DNA from: Yoonia sp. I 8.24
GTDB taxonomy: Bacteria > Pseudomonadota > Alphaproteobacteria > Rhodobacterales > Rhodobacteraceae
Length of the DNA stretch: 64,000 nt
Reading direction: 5' to 3'
Assembly: GCF_022096995.1 (NCBI RefSeq)
Contig: NZ_JACXGQ010000001.1
Location: 310,001 to 374,000, forward strand
Below are positions 15,984 through 25,463 of the stretch, one piece after another. The position numbers and the translations under genes are program-made. How positions within the stretch are numbered: the stretch's first letter is position 1; each line of letters starts with the position of its first letter. The notes under the pieces were generated by a model. The model was not told the origin of the DNA, did not search any database, and saw only the letters and a program-made list of their open reading frames with translations.

Positions 15984-17594
15984 TCAGGGCACATCTAATG
16001 CGCGTAGAACTGCTGGCAGCTGCTCTGGCAGGTCCTCTGCAATCAGCCCCGGCCCGAATTTCAACGCGCATTCTGTGTGCAACCATGCGCCAGTTTCGGC
16101 CGCCTGCATTGGGCGAAAACCGCGTGCTAAAAGCCCCGTGATGAACCCGGCTAAAACATCCCCCGATCCGGCGGTAGCCAACCACGGTGCGGCGCGCTCA
16201 TACACCGATGCATTAATGCTGCACCGGCCTGTTGGATCAGCGATCACGGTATCCGGCCCCTTAAACAGAACCACACACCCTGCCCGCTTGGCCGCGTCAC
16301 GCGTGGCATCCACCTTAGAATAGGCTGGGCCCTTGGTCCCCGGCGCGTTCAACTTGTCTGCAATATCCGGGAACAACCGCGCAAATTCGCCCGCATGGGG
16401 CGTCAGCACACATGCTTTATGCAGCTTTGCAAATAAAGCCGCGTCACGCGCAAGCAAGGTCAACGCATCCGCATCCAAAACCGCTGTACGTCCGCTTGCT
16501 AATATTGAGGCAACCAAAGCCGCCTCCCGCGCGCCCAGCCCCAATCCCGGCCCAACACAAAGCGCGTTGATGCGCGCATCCCCCAGAGCAACCTCTAACG
16601 CGGCGGCATCATTCACAGACGTCAACATCACAGCATTCAACTGCGCCGCATTCTCAACCAACGCCACCTCAGGACAGCCAACTGTCACAGCCCCCGCTCC
16701 AATCCGCAAAGCCCCCCGCGCCGCAAGCCGGGCAGCACCGCCCTTGCCGATACCGCCAGACAGGATGAATGCGTGGCCGTGCGAGTATTTGTGACCCTGT
16801 AACTTGTCGCTAAATGAAGGGGCATCAATCAATTTAAGGGAACGACTTGGGCTAAGTTGTGACAGACCTATATCAACAATTCGTAACGTTCCACACCACA
16901 CCGCTCCTCCAATCGGCTCGGCTGACGGCTGTAGTACGTGGCAGATTTTGGGTCTATGGAAGGTAACCGTTAGGTTTGTTGGGAATGCACCCTCGAGATT
17001 GCGCCCACTATCACTACAAATGCCGCTTGGTGTGTCAACCGCGACATAGCGACGTACGCGCTCAGTGAAGACCCGAGGCATAAACGCATGCCAGGTTCTT
17101 TCGGTGTCGGCGGGCATCGAGCGCGTTAGCCCGATACCGAACAACGCGTCCACCACAAGCTCAAAGTCTCCTACATCTAACTCGTCTTCGATTTTGTGAT
17201 CATCCCACCAGGCGCATTCACCAATCTCACACCACCGCTCATAATTTACCTTCGCATCCGGCGGCAGCCTCTCAGCATCGCCATACAAAAACACCTCAAC
17301 ATCCCAGCCCGCCTCAAACAACAATCGCGCAACAACGAACCCATCACCGCCATTATTGCCGGGCCCACATAAGACAACCGCCCTTTGCTTGCCCTTCTCA
17401 TCATCTTGCAAAAAATACTCCGGGGGTTTGGGGGTTGGCCCCCATGACGGCGCCAGCTCTGGCCATTCTTCAAAAATGGCGGCCACAACGCCACGCCCGG
17501 CGCGCTCCATCAGTTCAAGCCCGGTGACGTCGCCAGAGGCAATCGCAGCAGCCTCAATGGCGCGCATTTGGGCGGCGGTCAAAACTTCGGTCAT
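15984..17594 (-). CDS. nnr: Bifunctional NAD(P)H-hydrate epimerase/dehydratase
   Basis: 536-residue repair enzyme for damaged NAD(P)H hydrates. The N-terminal YjeF epimerase domain (about 1-220) carries GPGNNGGDGFVVARLL and FGIGLTR; the C-terminal ribokinase-like ADP-dependent dehydratase (about 240-530) carries the ATP-site motif ATAGSGDVLAGFITGLLARG with its catalytic aspartate. The fused form is common in bacteria. It stands alone between the tRNA and glnB. The stretch around 16790-17250 (residues 115-270) looks less GC-rich than its flanks, but the frame is intact. Confidence 0.95.
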   Translation of the reverse strand: MTEVLTAAQMRAIEAAAIASGDVTGLELMERAGRGVVAAIFEEWPELAPSWGPTPKPPEYFLQDDEKGKQRAVVLCGPGNNGGDGFVVARLLFEAGWDVEVFLYGDAERLPPDAKVNYERWCEIGECAWWDDHKIEDELDVGDFELVVDALFGIGLTRSMPADTERTWHAFMPRVFTERVRRYVAVDTPSGICSDSGRNLEGAFPTNLTVTFHRPKICHVLQPSAEPIGGAVWCGTLRIVDIGLSQLSPSRSLKLIDAPSFSDKLQGHKYSHGHAFILSGGIGKGGAARLAARGALRIGAGAVTVGCPEVALVENAAQLNAVMLTSVNDAAALEVALGDARINALCVGPGLGLGAREAALVASILASGRTAVLDADALTLLARDAALFAKLHKACVLTPHAGEFARLFPDIADKLNAPGTKGPAYSKVDATRDAAKRAGCVVLFKGPDTVIADPTGRCSINASVYERAAPWLATAGSGDVLAGFITGLLARGFRPMQAAETGAWLHTECALKFGPGLIAEDLPEQLPAVLRALDVP

Positions 17595-17660
17595 AGAATA
17601 GGCATCCAGTTTACATTTCGCATGAATTTCAGGACAGTTGCATAATTTTTAATCACTTAA

Positions 17661-18104
<444 letters not shown>

Positions 18105-18168
18105 TACCACACTGCGGGCCTGCCCCGCGGACGTACACCTACCAAAAGACTCTTAGAAAGGTACCAAA

Positions 18169-19575
18169 ATGGACAACAAAGATGTCATCAAGCTGATCAA
18201 AGATGAAGAGGCCGACTATGTCGATATCCGCTTCACTGATCCACGCGGGAAACTCCAGCACGTAACCGTTGTTTCTGATCTGGTTGACGAAGACTTCCTC
18301 GAAGAAGGCTTTATGTTCGACGGTTCATCCATCGCCGGTTGGAAATCTATCGATAAATCAGACATGAAACTGATGCCACAGGCAGGCAGCGCATATGTTG
18401 ATCCGTTTTATGCGGAAAAAACAATCTGTATCCACTGCGATGTTGTCGAACCAGACACAATGGAAGCCTACGACCGCGACCCACGCGGTACCGCTGCCAA
18501 AGCCGAAGAATACCTGAAATCAACAGGCATCGGTGACGCGGCCTACTTTGGTCCAGAAGCTGAATTCTTTGTATTCGACGATGTGCGCTTCCAAGTGTCC
18601 ATGAACAAAGTGTCCTACCAAGTTGACGCCATCGACGGCGCTTGGAACTCTGACACCGAATATGAAATGGGCAACACAGGTCACCGTCCGGGCATTAAGG
18701 GCGGCTATTTCCCTGTAAACCCAGTGGACGACGCACAAGAGATGCGCTCCGAAATGCTGTCCACCATGAAACGCATGGGCATGAAGGTTGACAAGCACCA
18801 CCACGAAGTGGCGTCTTGCCAGCACGAATTGGGCCTGATTTTTGGCACGCTGACACATCAAGCTGACGAAATCCAAAAGTACAAATACGTTGTCCACAAC
18901 GTCGCCCAAGCTTACGGTAAATCGGCGACATTCATGCCTAAGCCAATCGCTGGCGATAACGGCACGGGTATGCACGTAAACATGTCGATCTTCAAAGAGG
19001 GCAAGCCGCTCTTCGCTGGCGACAAATACGCGGATCTGTCCCAAGAAGCTCTGTACTTCATCGGTGGTATCCTTAAGCACGCCAAAGCGCTGAACGCGAT
19101 CACTAACCCATCAACAAACAGCTACAAACGCCTGATCCCAGGTTTTGAAGCCCCCGTTCTGCGCGCCTACTCTGCGTCGAACCGGTCTGGTTGTGTGCGT
19201 ATTCCTTGGGCGGAAAACCCCAAAGCAAAGCGCGTCGAAGCCCGTTTCCCTGATCCAGCAGCCAACCCATACCTGTGCTTCGCAGCACTTCTGATGGCTG
19301 GCCTTGACGGCATCAAAAACAAAATCGATCCCGGCCCCTCATCTGACAAAGATCTTTACGATCTGCCACCAGAAGAGCTCGCAGGTATCCCAACTGTTTG
19401 TGGCTCTTTGCGCGAAGCGCTCGAAGCCCTTGAAGCAGACCATGACTTCTTGATCCAAGGTGACGTGTTCACCAAAGACCAACTCGAAGGTTACATGGAA
19501 CTGAAATGGGAAGAAGTGTACGCATACGAGCACACACCACACCCAATGGAATACAAGCTGTACTACAGCTGCTAA
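18169..19575 (+). CDS. glnA: Glutamine synthetase type I
   Basis: ATP-dependent ligation of ammonia to glutamate, the main low-ammonium assimilation route; a dodecamer in the cytosol. The 468 residues match type I beta enzymes. [22 protein letters not shown], the ATP loop [24 protein letters not shown] and the adenylylation tyrosine Y397 in [11 protein letters not shown] are all visible, so GlnE-type control is expected. It is co-transcribed with glnB and followed by a terminator. Confidence 0.98.
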   Translation: MDNKDVIKLIKDEEADYVDIRFTDPRGKLQHVTVVSDLVDEDFLEEGFMFDGSSIAGWKSIDKSDMKLMPQAGSAYVDPFYAEKTICIHCDVVEPDTMEAYDRDPRGTAAKAEEYLKSTGIGDAAYFGPEAEFFVFDDVRFQVSMNKVSYQVDAIDGAWNSDTEYEMGNTGHRPGIKGGYFPVNPVDDAQEMRSEMLSTMKRMGMKVDKHHHEVASCQHELGLIFGTLTHQADEIQKYKYVVHNVAQAYGKSATFMPKPIAGDNGTGMHVNMSIFKEGKPLFAGDKYADLSQEALYFIGGILKHAKALNAITNPSTNSYKRLIPGFEAPVLRAYSASNRSGCVRIPWAENPKAKRVEARFPDPAANPYLCFAALLMAGLDGIKNKIDPGPSSDKDLYDLPPEELAGIPTVCGSLREALEALEADHDFLIQGDVFTKDQLEGYMELKWEEVYAYEHTPHPMEYKLYYSC

Positions 19576-19597
19576 TTTCTGCAGAATACGCGATTAG

Positions 19598-19626
19598 AAA
19601 AGGCACTGCTACGGCGGTGCCTTTTT
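19598..19626 (+). terminator. Intrinsic terminator of glnB-glnA
   Basis: AAAAGGCACTGC and GCGGTGCCTTTT (19598-19609, 19614-19625) pair with one G-U around loop TACG, followed by T residues. Confidence 0.88.
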
Positions 19627-19635
19627 CGTTGCGCT

Positions 19636-20505
19636 TTAGCCTGACAGATGCAGCGCAGCCAGAACCCCCATATGATCCGACCCCAACCGATCACGATAGG
19701 TCACACGCCCGCCGCCGGGTGCGGACACATAGTCAAGAAAAAGCGGCGCTCCGTACAAGTTATAGGTTGGACGTATTGGACGTGCCAATCGTGTCTGAGA
19801 TACCTGCCGCAACTGGCGAACGGACGCCGCCCAAGGAAATATGTTAAAGTCGCCGCCCATCACAATGGCCCCCTCAAGCTGTGCAAGCAAATCCGAAGCG
19901 GACGTTGCCGAACGCGCGTGATCGTAAGGATAAGGCCATGGCAAATGCACGGACGCGACCCAGACAGCTTGCCGCTCCTTAACGATACGCGCCGCAGCGA
20001 CACCTCGATGCGTTGAACATAGCGGCGTGCCCGCGAATGGTGTCTTTGACAGCACCGCGACGCCGCTCCAACCTGAAAACCGGCACAAATGTTGATATGG
20101 GTAGTCATTCGCCAACATACCTAGAATCGCCCCGTTTGTCCGCGATACTTCTTGTAACGTCACAACATCCGCCGCGCTTGCGCGAATGTCATCGGCCAGC
20201 GCGGGTAGATCAGAATTCCGGTAAAGCAGGTTCTTCGTATATAGCAGCAGTGGACCCTCTGCCCCCGACGCAACCAGCAGCGGCGCCGTCGTCCCCAGCG
20301 CAAGAGTAGCAGCCGCAACGCTAAAAATCCGCAAAACCCTCGGCATTTGAAATGCTAATCCCGCCGCACAGACAATGCCCAGAGGCATCCGAACCAATGC
20401 GAGACTATCCCCCAGCGGATGCACGTGCCCTCCAAATCCAAGCAAAATCCCGACACATAGCGCCAAAAGCGTCACTACGCCCAATCCCCGGCATATCTGT
20501 CTCAT
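19636..20505 (-). CDS. Membrane-anchored endonuclease/exonuclease/phosphatase family protein
   Basis: 289 residues from ATG 20505 (MRQICRGLG), preceded by GAGGT. Two or three N-terminal membrane segments (about 5-25, 35-55 and 62-85) anchor a C-terminal EEP-fold domain with TLQEVSR (metal glutamate), MGGDFNIFPWA and GSDHMGVLA (catalytic Asp-His), so a metal-dependent phosphodiester hydrolase facing the periplasm is likely. Related proteins act on DNA, phosphoinositides or sphingolipids; the substrate cannot be told. The open frame continues upstream to 20820, but that part is antisense to the next gene and shows no domain. Confidence 0.85.
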   Translation of the reverse strand: MRQICRGLGVVTLLALCVGILLGFGGHVHPLGDSLALVRMPLGIVCAAGLAFQMPRVLRIFSVAAATLALGTTAPLLVASGAEGPLLLYTKNLLYRNSDLPALADDIRASAADVVTLQEVSRTNGAILGMLANDYPYQHLCRFSGWSGVAVLSKTPFAGTPLCSTHRGVAAARIVKERQAVWVASVHLPWPYPYDHARSATSASDLLAQLEGAIVMGGDFNIFPWAASVRQLRQVSQTRLARPIRPTYNLYGAPLFLDYVSAPGGGRVTYRDRLGSDHMGVLAALHLSG

Positions 20506-20610
20506 TGTAACCTCATTCACCTGATTGCGATTGCGACCCATTCCAATTGTTTTGATTGCAAAGGATGACCATATAATGTGCAGGGTTTGCGCAGGAACGA
20601 GGATTTGACG

Positions 20611-21825
20611 ATGCACACAGAACGGATCACTTTTACGGGCCATGCAGGCGATACGCTGTCGGCGCGTTTGGATCTCCCCCAAGGGACACCGCGCGCGACA
20701 GCACTTTTTGCGCATTGTTTTACCTGTTCCAAAGACAGCATCGCGGCGCGGCGCATTTCCGCTCGGCTTGCGGCGACGGGGGTGGCCGTGCTGCGGTTCG
20801 ACTTTACAGGGCTCGGCCAATCGGAAGGCGCGTTTGAGGACACCAGTTTTTCATCGAACGTATCAGATTTGATTGCGGCGGCTCAAACGCTTGCGGAACG
20901 CGGGCTCCCGCCCAGTTTGCTCATCGGCCATTCTCTAGGTGGCGCTGCGATCTTAAAGGCGGCGCGTGCGATCCCATCCGCCAAAGCCGTCGTGACCATC
21001 GGCGCTCCTTTTGACCCCGCGCATGTCACCCATCATTTTGCAGGGGCATTACCTGAAATTCAGGCGCAAGGCGCGGCACAAGTCTCGCTTGGCGGACGCC
21101 CCTTTACGATCGGTAAGGCCTTTGTGGATGATATCAGCACAGCGGAACTTGCCCCGGCAATTGCGCAGCTCCACACGGCCCTTTTGGTCCTACATGCGCC
21201 GCGCGACAGCATTGTCAGCATCGACAACGCTGCTGATATCTTCATGGCCGCGAAACACCCCAAAAGCTTTGTTACTTTGGACGATGCGGATCATCTGATT
21301 AGCAAACATCAAGATGCTGAATACGCCGCTGATGTGATCACCGCATGGTCAAAACGCTACCTGCCCGTCCCTGAAATCAAACAGCTGGATGCCACCCCCG
21401 AAGGGATCACCCGCGTCACCGAGGCCGCCCCCGACGGGTTCTTGCAAGATGTGCAAAGCGGCACGCATCACGCACTTGCCGACGAGCCAAAGAAATATGG
21501 CGGCACCGATAAAGGGTTCACACCCTACGGCTTTGTGGCGGCAGGGCTCGGGGCTTGCACATCCATGACGATCCGCATGTATGCCCGGCGTAAAAAATGG
21601 CCGCTGGACGGGGTGCGCGTCGATGTCAGCCACGCCAAAGAACACGCTGCAGATGCCGCAGAGCCGGGCGCGAAAATCGATCACTTTGATCGGCACATCA
21701 CGCTCACCGGCGACCTGTCAGAGGATCAGCGCGCGCGCCTGCTTGAAATCGCAGACAAATGCCCGGTCCACCGCAGCCTTGAGCGCACCAATGTGATCAC
21801 CACACAGCTCGCACCGCCCGCGTAA
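20611..21825 (+). CDS. Fusion of alpha/beta hydrolase and OsmC-type peroxidase
   Basis: 404 residues. The N-terminal alpha/beta hydrolase (about 1-255) has the oxyanion region FAHCFTCSKD, DFTGLGQSEG, the nucleophile elbow IGHSLGG (S108) and a late DDADHLI histidine. The C-terminal OsmC/Ohr-like domain (about 270-404) has the two redox cysteines in GLGACTSMTIRMYARRK (C316) and KCPVHRSLE (C384). Such fusions occur across proteobacteria; detoxification of organic peroxides or acyl peroxides released by the esterase half is inferred. ATG 20611 was chosen over an upstream non-ATG codon. The stop codon is covered by a perfect palindrome. Confidence 0.9.
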   Translation: MHTERITFTGHAGDTLSARLDLPQGTPRATALFAHCFTCSKDSIAARRISARLAATGVAVLRFDFTGLGQSEGAFEDTSFSSNVSDLIAAAQTLAERGLPPSLLIGHSLGGAAILKAARAIPSAKAVVTIGAPFDPAHVTHHFAGALPEIQAQGAAQVSLGGRPFTIGKAFVDDISTAELAPAIAQLHTALLVLHAPRDSIVSIDNAADIFMAAKHPKSFVTLDDADHLISKHQDAEYAADVITAWSKRYLPVPEIKQLDATPEGITRVTEAAPDGFLQDVQSGTHHALADEPKKYGGTDKGFTPYGFVAAGLGACTSMTIRMYARRKKWPLDGVRVDVSHAKEHAADAAEPGAKIDHFDRHITLTGDLSEDQRARLLEIADKCPVHRSLERTNVITTQLAPPA

Positions 21826-21848
21826 GGTGGATTTAAATCCACCTTACG
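21821..21848. repeat. Perfect 28-bp palindrome at the end of the OsmC fusion gene
   Basis: CGTAAGGTGGATTT and its exact reverse complement abut with no spacer. The TAA stop of the fusion gene is inside the left arm. No T-run follows on either strand, so a terminator is possible but not typical; alternatives are a protein-binding site or a transposition scar. Confidence 0.75.
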
Positions 21849-21915
21849 GCTACCGCCTCCGAAACTGGACCTTCGCGAAAGTCTCCTTCGAACCTGTCGC
21901 TTATATAAGGAATTC

Positions 21916-21996
21916 ATGAAAGCGTGTTTGCTCCACGTTCGAAATGTGGTTTGGTTTGTGGGAGCTTTGAGCATCCACGACCGACAAGGAAATTAA
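21916..21996 (+). CDS. Possible 26-residue leader peptide
   Basis: ATG at 21916 has AAGGA five bases upstream, and the frame runs to TAA at 21994-21996, three bases before the ATG of the zinc-ribbon gene. The peptide starts MKACLLHVRNVVWFVG. The good ribosome site and tight spacing suggest possible translational coupling. With so short a frame this could be chance. Confidence 0.3.
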   Translation: MKACLLHVRNVVWFVGALSIHDRQGN

Positions 21997-21999
21997 AAA

Positions 22000-22308
22000 A
22001 TGGGCTTCTTTCATAGGTTAACTGGCTTACAGTGCCCTAACTGCAAAGCGCCTTTGCCTTTTTCGACGACTTCAACATTGCTTGGAGACGAGACAGTAAG
22101 CGTGCCACTTGGTACGATTAAGTGCGGTGAATGCGACAGAGAAATCAAAGCTAGAGGTAATCGGTGGGATCACGTAATTAGGTTGGGTGCAGTGTATATA
22201 CTGCCTGCGTTCATTGTTTCTCAAATTTTAGGGACCGGTTTTGCGTTTGGGCTAAACTTAGTGTTGTTGCCGTTCGCTCTCAAATTTGTGGGGCTCGAAC
22301 GAGCCTAG
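22000..22308 (+). CDS. Small zinc-ribbon membrane protein
   Basis: 102 residues. Two CxxC pairs (C12/C15 and C42/C45) form a likely zinc ribbon (QCPNCKAP, KCGECDRE), followed by two hydrophobic segments (about 62-80 and 82-98). Family not recognised. AAGGAA is seven bases before the ATG. Codons such as TTA, AGA and AGG are commoner than in flanking genes and the stretch is AT-richer, which suggests recent gain. It lies in an islet bounded by the 28-bp palindrome and a 250-base gap before purB in which I see no further gene. Confidence 0.65.
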   Translation: MGFFHRLTGLQCPNCKAPLPFSTTSTLLGDETVSVPLGTIKCGECDREIKARGNRWDHVIRLGAVYILPAFIVSQILGTGFAFGLNLVLLPFALKFVGLERA

Positions 22309-22561
22309 GTTGTGTCGTCTTGTGGCATTGTACTACGCTAACCATCCTAAGGTTGCTAAGCCTGTACAGTAGACTTCGAGCACGGTTCACAGAAAGTCGA
22401 AATCGTATCGGCACCCTATGCCGCGCCCGTTCGCTGAATACAGAGTTTACGCAATATCATCCCATAGATGCCGTTCGCGACACACTGCCCCTTGAGCCTT
22501 GGTCCCCTGCCCCTTATGACGCAGGGGAATATAGCTGCTCACCCCAAGAAAGGTGCCACCC

Positions 22562-23869
22562 ATGATTCCACGCTATTCCCGCCCAGAAATGACCGCCATC
22601 TGGGACCCTGCCACAAAATTCAAAATCTGGTACGAGATCGAGGCCTATGCCTGCGACGCCCAAGCTGCGATCGGCGTGATCCCTGCCGAAAGCGCTGCCG
22701 CCGTTTGGAAAGCCAAGGACGTGGAATTTGATGTGGCCCGCATCGACGAAATCGAAGCCGTCACCAAGCACGACGTGATCGCGTTCCTGACGCATCTGGC
22801 CGAACATATCGGATCGACCGAAGCGCGCTTTGTGCACCAAGGCATGACATCTTCTGATGTTCTTGACACGACATTCAACGTGCAGCTTGTACGCGCCGCC
22901 GATCTGCTTTTGTCTGGCATGGATCGCGTTCTTACTGCGTTGAAAACCCGCGCCATTGAGCACAAAGAAACCGTCCGCATTGGCCGCAGCCACGGTATCC
23001 ATGCAGAACCAACCACAATGGGGCTAACCTTTGCACGTTTCTACGCGGAAATGGACCGGGGCCGCGCGCGTCTGGTTGCCGCACGCGCGGAAATCGCAAC
23101 GGGTGCTATTTCGGGCGCGGTCGGCACATTCGCCAATATTGACCCATCCGTCGAAGAACATGTGTGTGAAAAACTGGGCCTCTCCCCAGAGCCGATCAGC
23201 ACACAAGTCATCCCGCGTGACCGCCACGCCATGTTCTTTGCCACGCTGGGCGTAATCGCATCATCCATTGAAAACATCGCAACCGAAGTGCGCCACATGC
23301 AACGCACCGAAGTCCTTGAAGCCGAAGAGTTTTTCTCAAAGGGCCAAAAGGGATCTTCCGCGATGCCACACAAACGCAACCCTGTTCTTACCGAAAACCT
23401 GACAGGGCTTGCCCGTTTGGTGCGCATGTCAGTTGTCCCAGCTATGGAAAACGTGGCCCTATGGCATGAACGCGACATCAGCCATTCGTCCGTGGAACGC
23501 GCAATTGGCCCCGACACAACGGTCACATTGGATTTCGCCCTGCACCGTTTAGCAGGCGTCATCGAAAAGCTGGTGATCTACCCAGACAACATGTTGGCCA
23601 ACATGAACAAATTCCGTGGGCTCGTAATGTCACAGCGCGTCCTTCTTGCACTGACCCAAGCAGGTGTCAGCCGCGAAGATGCCTATAAGCTAGTGCAACG
23701 CAACGCGATGAAAGTCTGGGAGCAAGGCAAAGACTTCCAAACCGAGCTGTTAGGCGACGCAGATGTGCTTGCTGCGCTATCTGCCGATGAAATCAAAGAA
23801 AAATTCGACCTCGGCTATCACACCAAACACGTCGAAACGATCTTTAAGCGGGTCTTTGGCGACAGCTAA
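22562..23869 (+). CDS. purB: Adenylosuccinate lyase
   Basis: 435-residue lyase that acts twice in purine synthesis (SAICAR to AICAR, adenylosuccinate to AMP). The superfamily signature GSSAMPHKRNP is present, with GMTSSDVLDT and GRSHGIHAEPTTMG active-site segments. ATG 22562 follows AAAGGTG; a start nine bases earlier would not be ATG. It is convergent with luxI and shares a terminator with it. Confidence 0.97.
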   Translation: MIPRYSRPEMTAIWDPATKFKIWYEIEAYACDAQAAIGVIPAESAAAVWKAKDVEFDVARIDEIEAVTKHDVIAFLTHLAEHIGSTEARFVHQGMTSSDVLDTTFNVQLVRAADLLLSGMDRVLTALKTRAIEHKETVRIGRSHGIHAEPTTMGLTFARFYAEMDRGRARLVAARAEIATGAISGAVGTFANIDPSVEEHVCEKLGLSPEPISTQVIPRDRHAMFFATLGVIASSIENIATEVRHMQRTEVLEAEEFFSKGQKGSSAMPHKRNPVLTENLTGLARLVRMSVVPAMENVALWHERDISHSSVERAIGPDTTVTLDFALHRLAGVIEKLVIYPDNMLANMNKFRGLVMSQRVLLALTQAGVSREDAYKLVQRNAMKVWEQGKDFQTELLGDADVLAALSADEIKEKFDLGYHTKHVETIFKRVFGDS

Positions 23870-23873
23870 GCCT

Positions 23874-23910
23874 TTGCGGTCGGTTAGGAAATCATCCTTT
23901 CCGGCCGCAA
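23874..23910. terminator. Bidirectional hairpin between purB and luxI
   Basis: TTGCGGTCGG (23874-23883) pairs with CCGGCCGCAA (23901-23910) with one G-U, plus an inner AGGA/TCCT pairing. It sits in the 48-base gap between convergent genes. Confidence 0.7.
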
Positions 23911-23917
23911 CAAATAC

Positions 23918-24589
23918 CTAACTCACAGATGGCGCATGAACCGCGGCGACCGGCGCACCGCTTGTCGCCTTGGCTGGGCGCGCAACAACGGCTGCTTTTT
24001 GACGACGCGGTTTGGCTGGCATGCTCATCGCGACATAGCGGCGTTCATCGTGGCAATTCACATACGAGTCACCAATAAGCTCCACATCATAACCAAGTTG
24101 ACGTAACGTTCTGGAAAATACCGGCGGGCACAGTGCGATAATCTCGGTCCCACCGTGCGCTTTTGTCTGTTTGACGACTCCATCCAGCACCAACCCCAAG
24201 CATTCTGCCCGCTCGGCTTGCGTTGTGACCTCATCGGAAATAACCACGCGCGTCGCTTCCCATACATCGGGTGTCACAGTTGAGATGTCGATAATATCTT
24301 CTGGAATACCAATCAATTTGCCCGCAACTGCATCGCCCAACATATAGGTATGTGAACCCCATTGAGCCGTCGTCGACATCGCTCGCATCCCGCCGATGAC
24401 TTTACCGTCACGCAAAACCAGTGAATAATGTGCATTTGGGTTGTCATATTGATCCATCTCAACAGTGTCATCGTGTGGAATCTGCCAGCCAAGCTGGTCT
24501 ACGAAGAATTGCTTGCGCAGCGCAAGAAATTCATAAAATGCTGTGCCGTACTGGTGAAGCTGCGCGAAACTGAACGAAATATTTTCCAT
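23918..24589 (-). CDS. luxI: Acyl-homoserine-lactone synthase (LuxI family)
   Basis: 223 residues. Makes an N-acyl homoserine lactone from S-adenosylmethionine and acyl-ACP. All canonical LuxI residues are at the expected spacing: R25, F29, W35 (LRKQFFVDQLGW), D46 and D49 (EMDQYD), R69 (GGMRAM), E111 and R114 (WEATRVVI). After about residue 190 comes a basic then alanine/proline-rich tail of some 30 residues that most LuxI proteins lack. It lies 126 bases after luxR on the same strand. The acyl chain made cannot be deduced; roseobacters often make long chains. Confidence 0.93.
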   Translation of the reverse strand: MENISFSFAQLHQYGTAFYEFLALRKQFFVDQLGWQIPHDDTVEMDQYDNPNAHYSLVLRDGKVIGGMRAMSTTAQWGSHTYMLGDAVAGKLIGIPEDIIDISTVTPDVWEATRVVISDEVTTQAERAECLGLVLDGVVKQTKAHGGTEIIALCPPVFSRTLRQLGYDVELIGDSYVNCHDERRYVAMSMPAKPRRQKAAVVARPAKATSGAPVAAVHAPSVS

Positions 24590-24715
24590 GGTGTTTTCTC
24601 TCTACCGATAAGCGATCTAGTCGCCAAATTACATCTGCTAATTGTCACGAAGGCCGTGCCTATTTCAAATTAGCGTCAAATTTTATATAAGTAAGAAAAA
24701 AACGACAGGTAGTAC

Positions 24716-25324
24716 TCAGATAAGCCCGTACTGGTTCGCAAGTGCCGCTGCTTGCGTGCCTGTTTTGGCACCCAATTTCAGCTTTGCATTTTTAAGACGC
24801 TGCTTCACGGCGCCCTCGCTCACACTCAACTCAAAGGCGATTTCCTTGAGCCGCTTGCCGTCCTTGACCATGCCCAATGCTTCAAGTTCTGCACGAGTCA
24901 AATTCGTTGGTGGGGCGGTCTCATTGTGCCGGCGGGCAAGCAGCGCCTTGAGCAATTTCGCCTCGAGATCGCTATACTCACGGTCCCCACGGGTAAAAGA
25001 AGCGAACGAACGTTGGGCATCTATGTTCCCATCAAAGACGGATACGGTGACTCCGAAACGCATTCCAAATGTCTTAGCCTGCGCAATAATACGCTTGGGG
25101 TCATCGAGCGGCAAATCGCTCCAGCGGCATATCCCGGTATTGCCGAATGCCCACCTAACAGCCGGATCAAAAAGCATAAACCTTTGGGTTGTGTAGTGAT
25201 GCACCCACTCGGCAGGAAATGCATTCACCTCCTCCATCGGAAAGGCAAAGCCAATCCGAAGTGCGATATAATACCCAGACGGAGCAAGCTGCTCTATTTC
25301 GTCTGGCCCCATCAACGTCGACAT
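24716..25324 (-). CDS. luxR: LuxR-type quorum-sensing regulator
   Basis: 202-residue AHL-responsive transcription factor. The N-terminal autoinducer-binding domain keeps the pocket residues W40, Y44, D53-P54 and W68 (AEWVHHYTTQRFMLFDPAVRW...CRWSDL in two pieces). The C-terminal LuxR helix-turn-helix (about 140-200) is complete: LTRAELEALGMV, KEIAFELSVSEGAVKQRLKNA, KLGAKTGTQAAALA. GGGGAA precedes ATG 25324. It is upstream of luxI on the same strand, so the pair may form one unit. It is shorter than typical LuxR (about 240), the N-terminal domain being compact as in several roseobacter proteins. It is divergent from a LuxR-like gene without the DNA-binding part. Confidence 0.93.
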   Translation of the reverse strand: MSTLMGPDEIEQLAPSGYYIALRIGFAFPMEEVNAFPAEWVHHYTTQRFMLFDPAVRWAFGNTGICRWSDLPLDDPKRIIAQAKTFGMRFGVTVSVFDGNIDAQRSFASFTRGDREYSDLEAKLLKALLARRHNETAPPTNLTRAELEALGMVKDGKRLKEIAFELSVSEGAVKQRLKNAKLKLGAKTGTQAAALANQYGLI

Positions 25325-25463
25325 TCTTATTCCCCGAGCCTCAAACTATTTTTTTAAGGTCTTGTTGCTGCACCACTGTTATCTGTAGAATGCTAAAATG
25401 CGGTACTTCGTATAGTAGTATTGCGATATTGTAGCCCTTGGCAACTGGAAAGCGAGTTAAATC
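25325..25463. promoter_or_regulatory. Divergent intergenic region between luxR and the short LuxR-like gene
   Basis: 139 AT-rich bases hold the promoters of two divergent genes. I found no perfect lux-box dyad; the nearest is the imperfect CGGTACTTCGTATAGTAGTA near 25400-25430. The control of both genes by LuxR is plausible but not shown. Confidence 0.4.

Noticed and set aside
24638-24673. CTAATT...AATTAG and CACG...CGTG dyads between luxR and luxI
   Set aside because: Arms are short and their centres do not coincide; not a convincing lux box.
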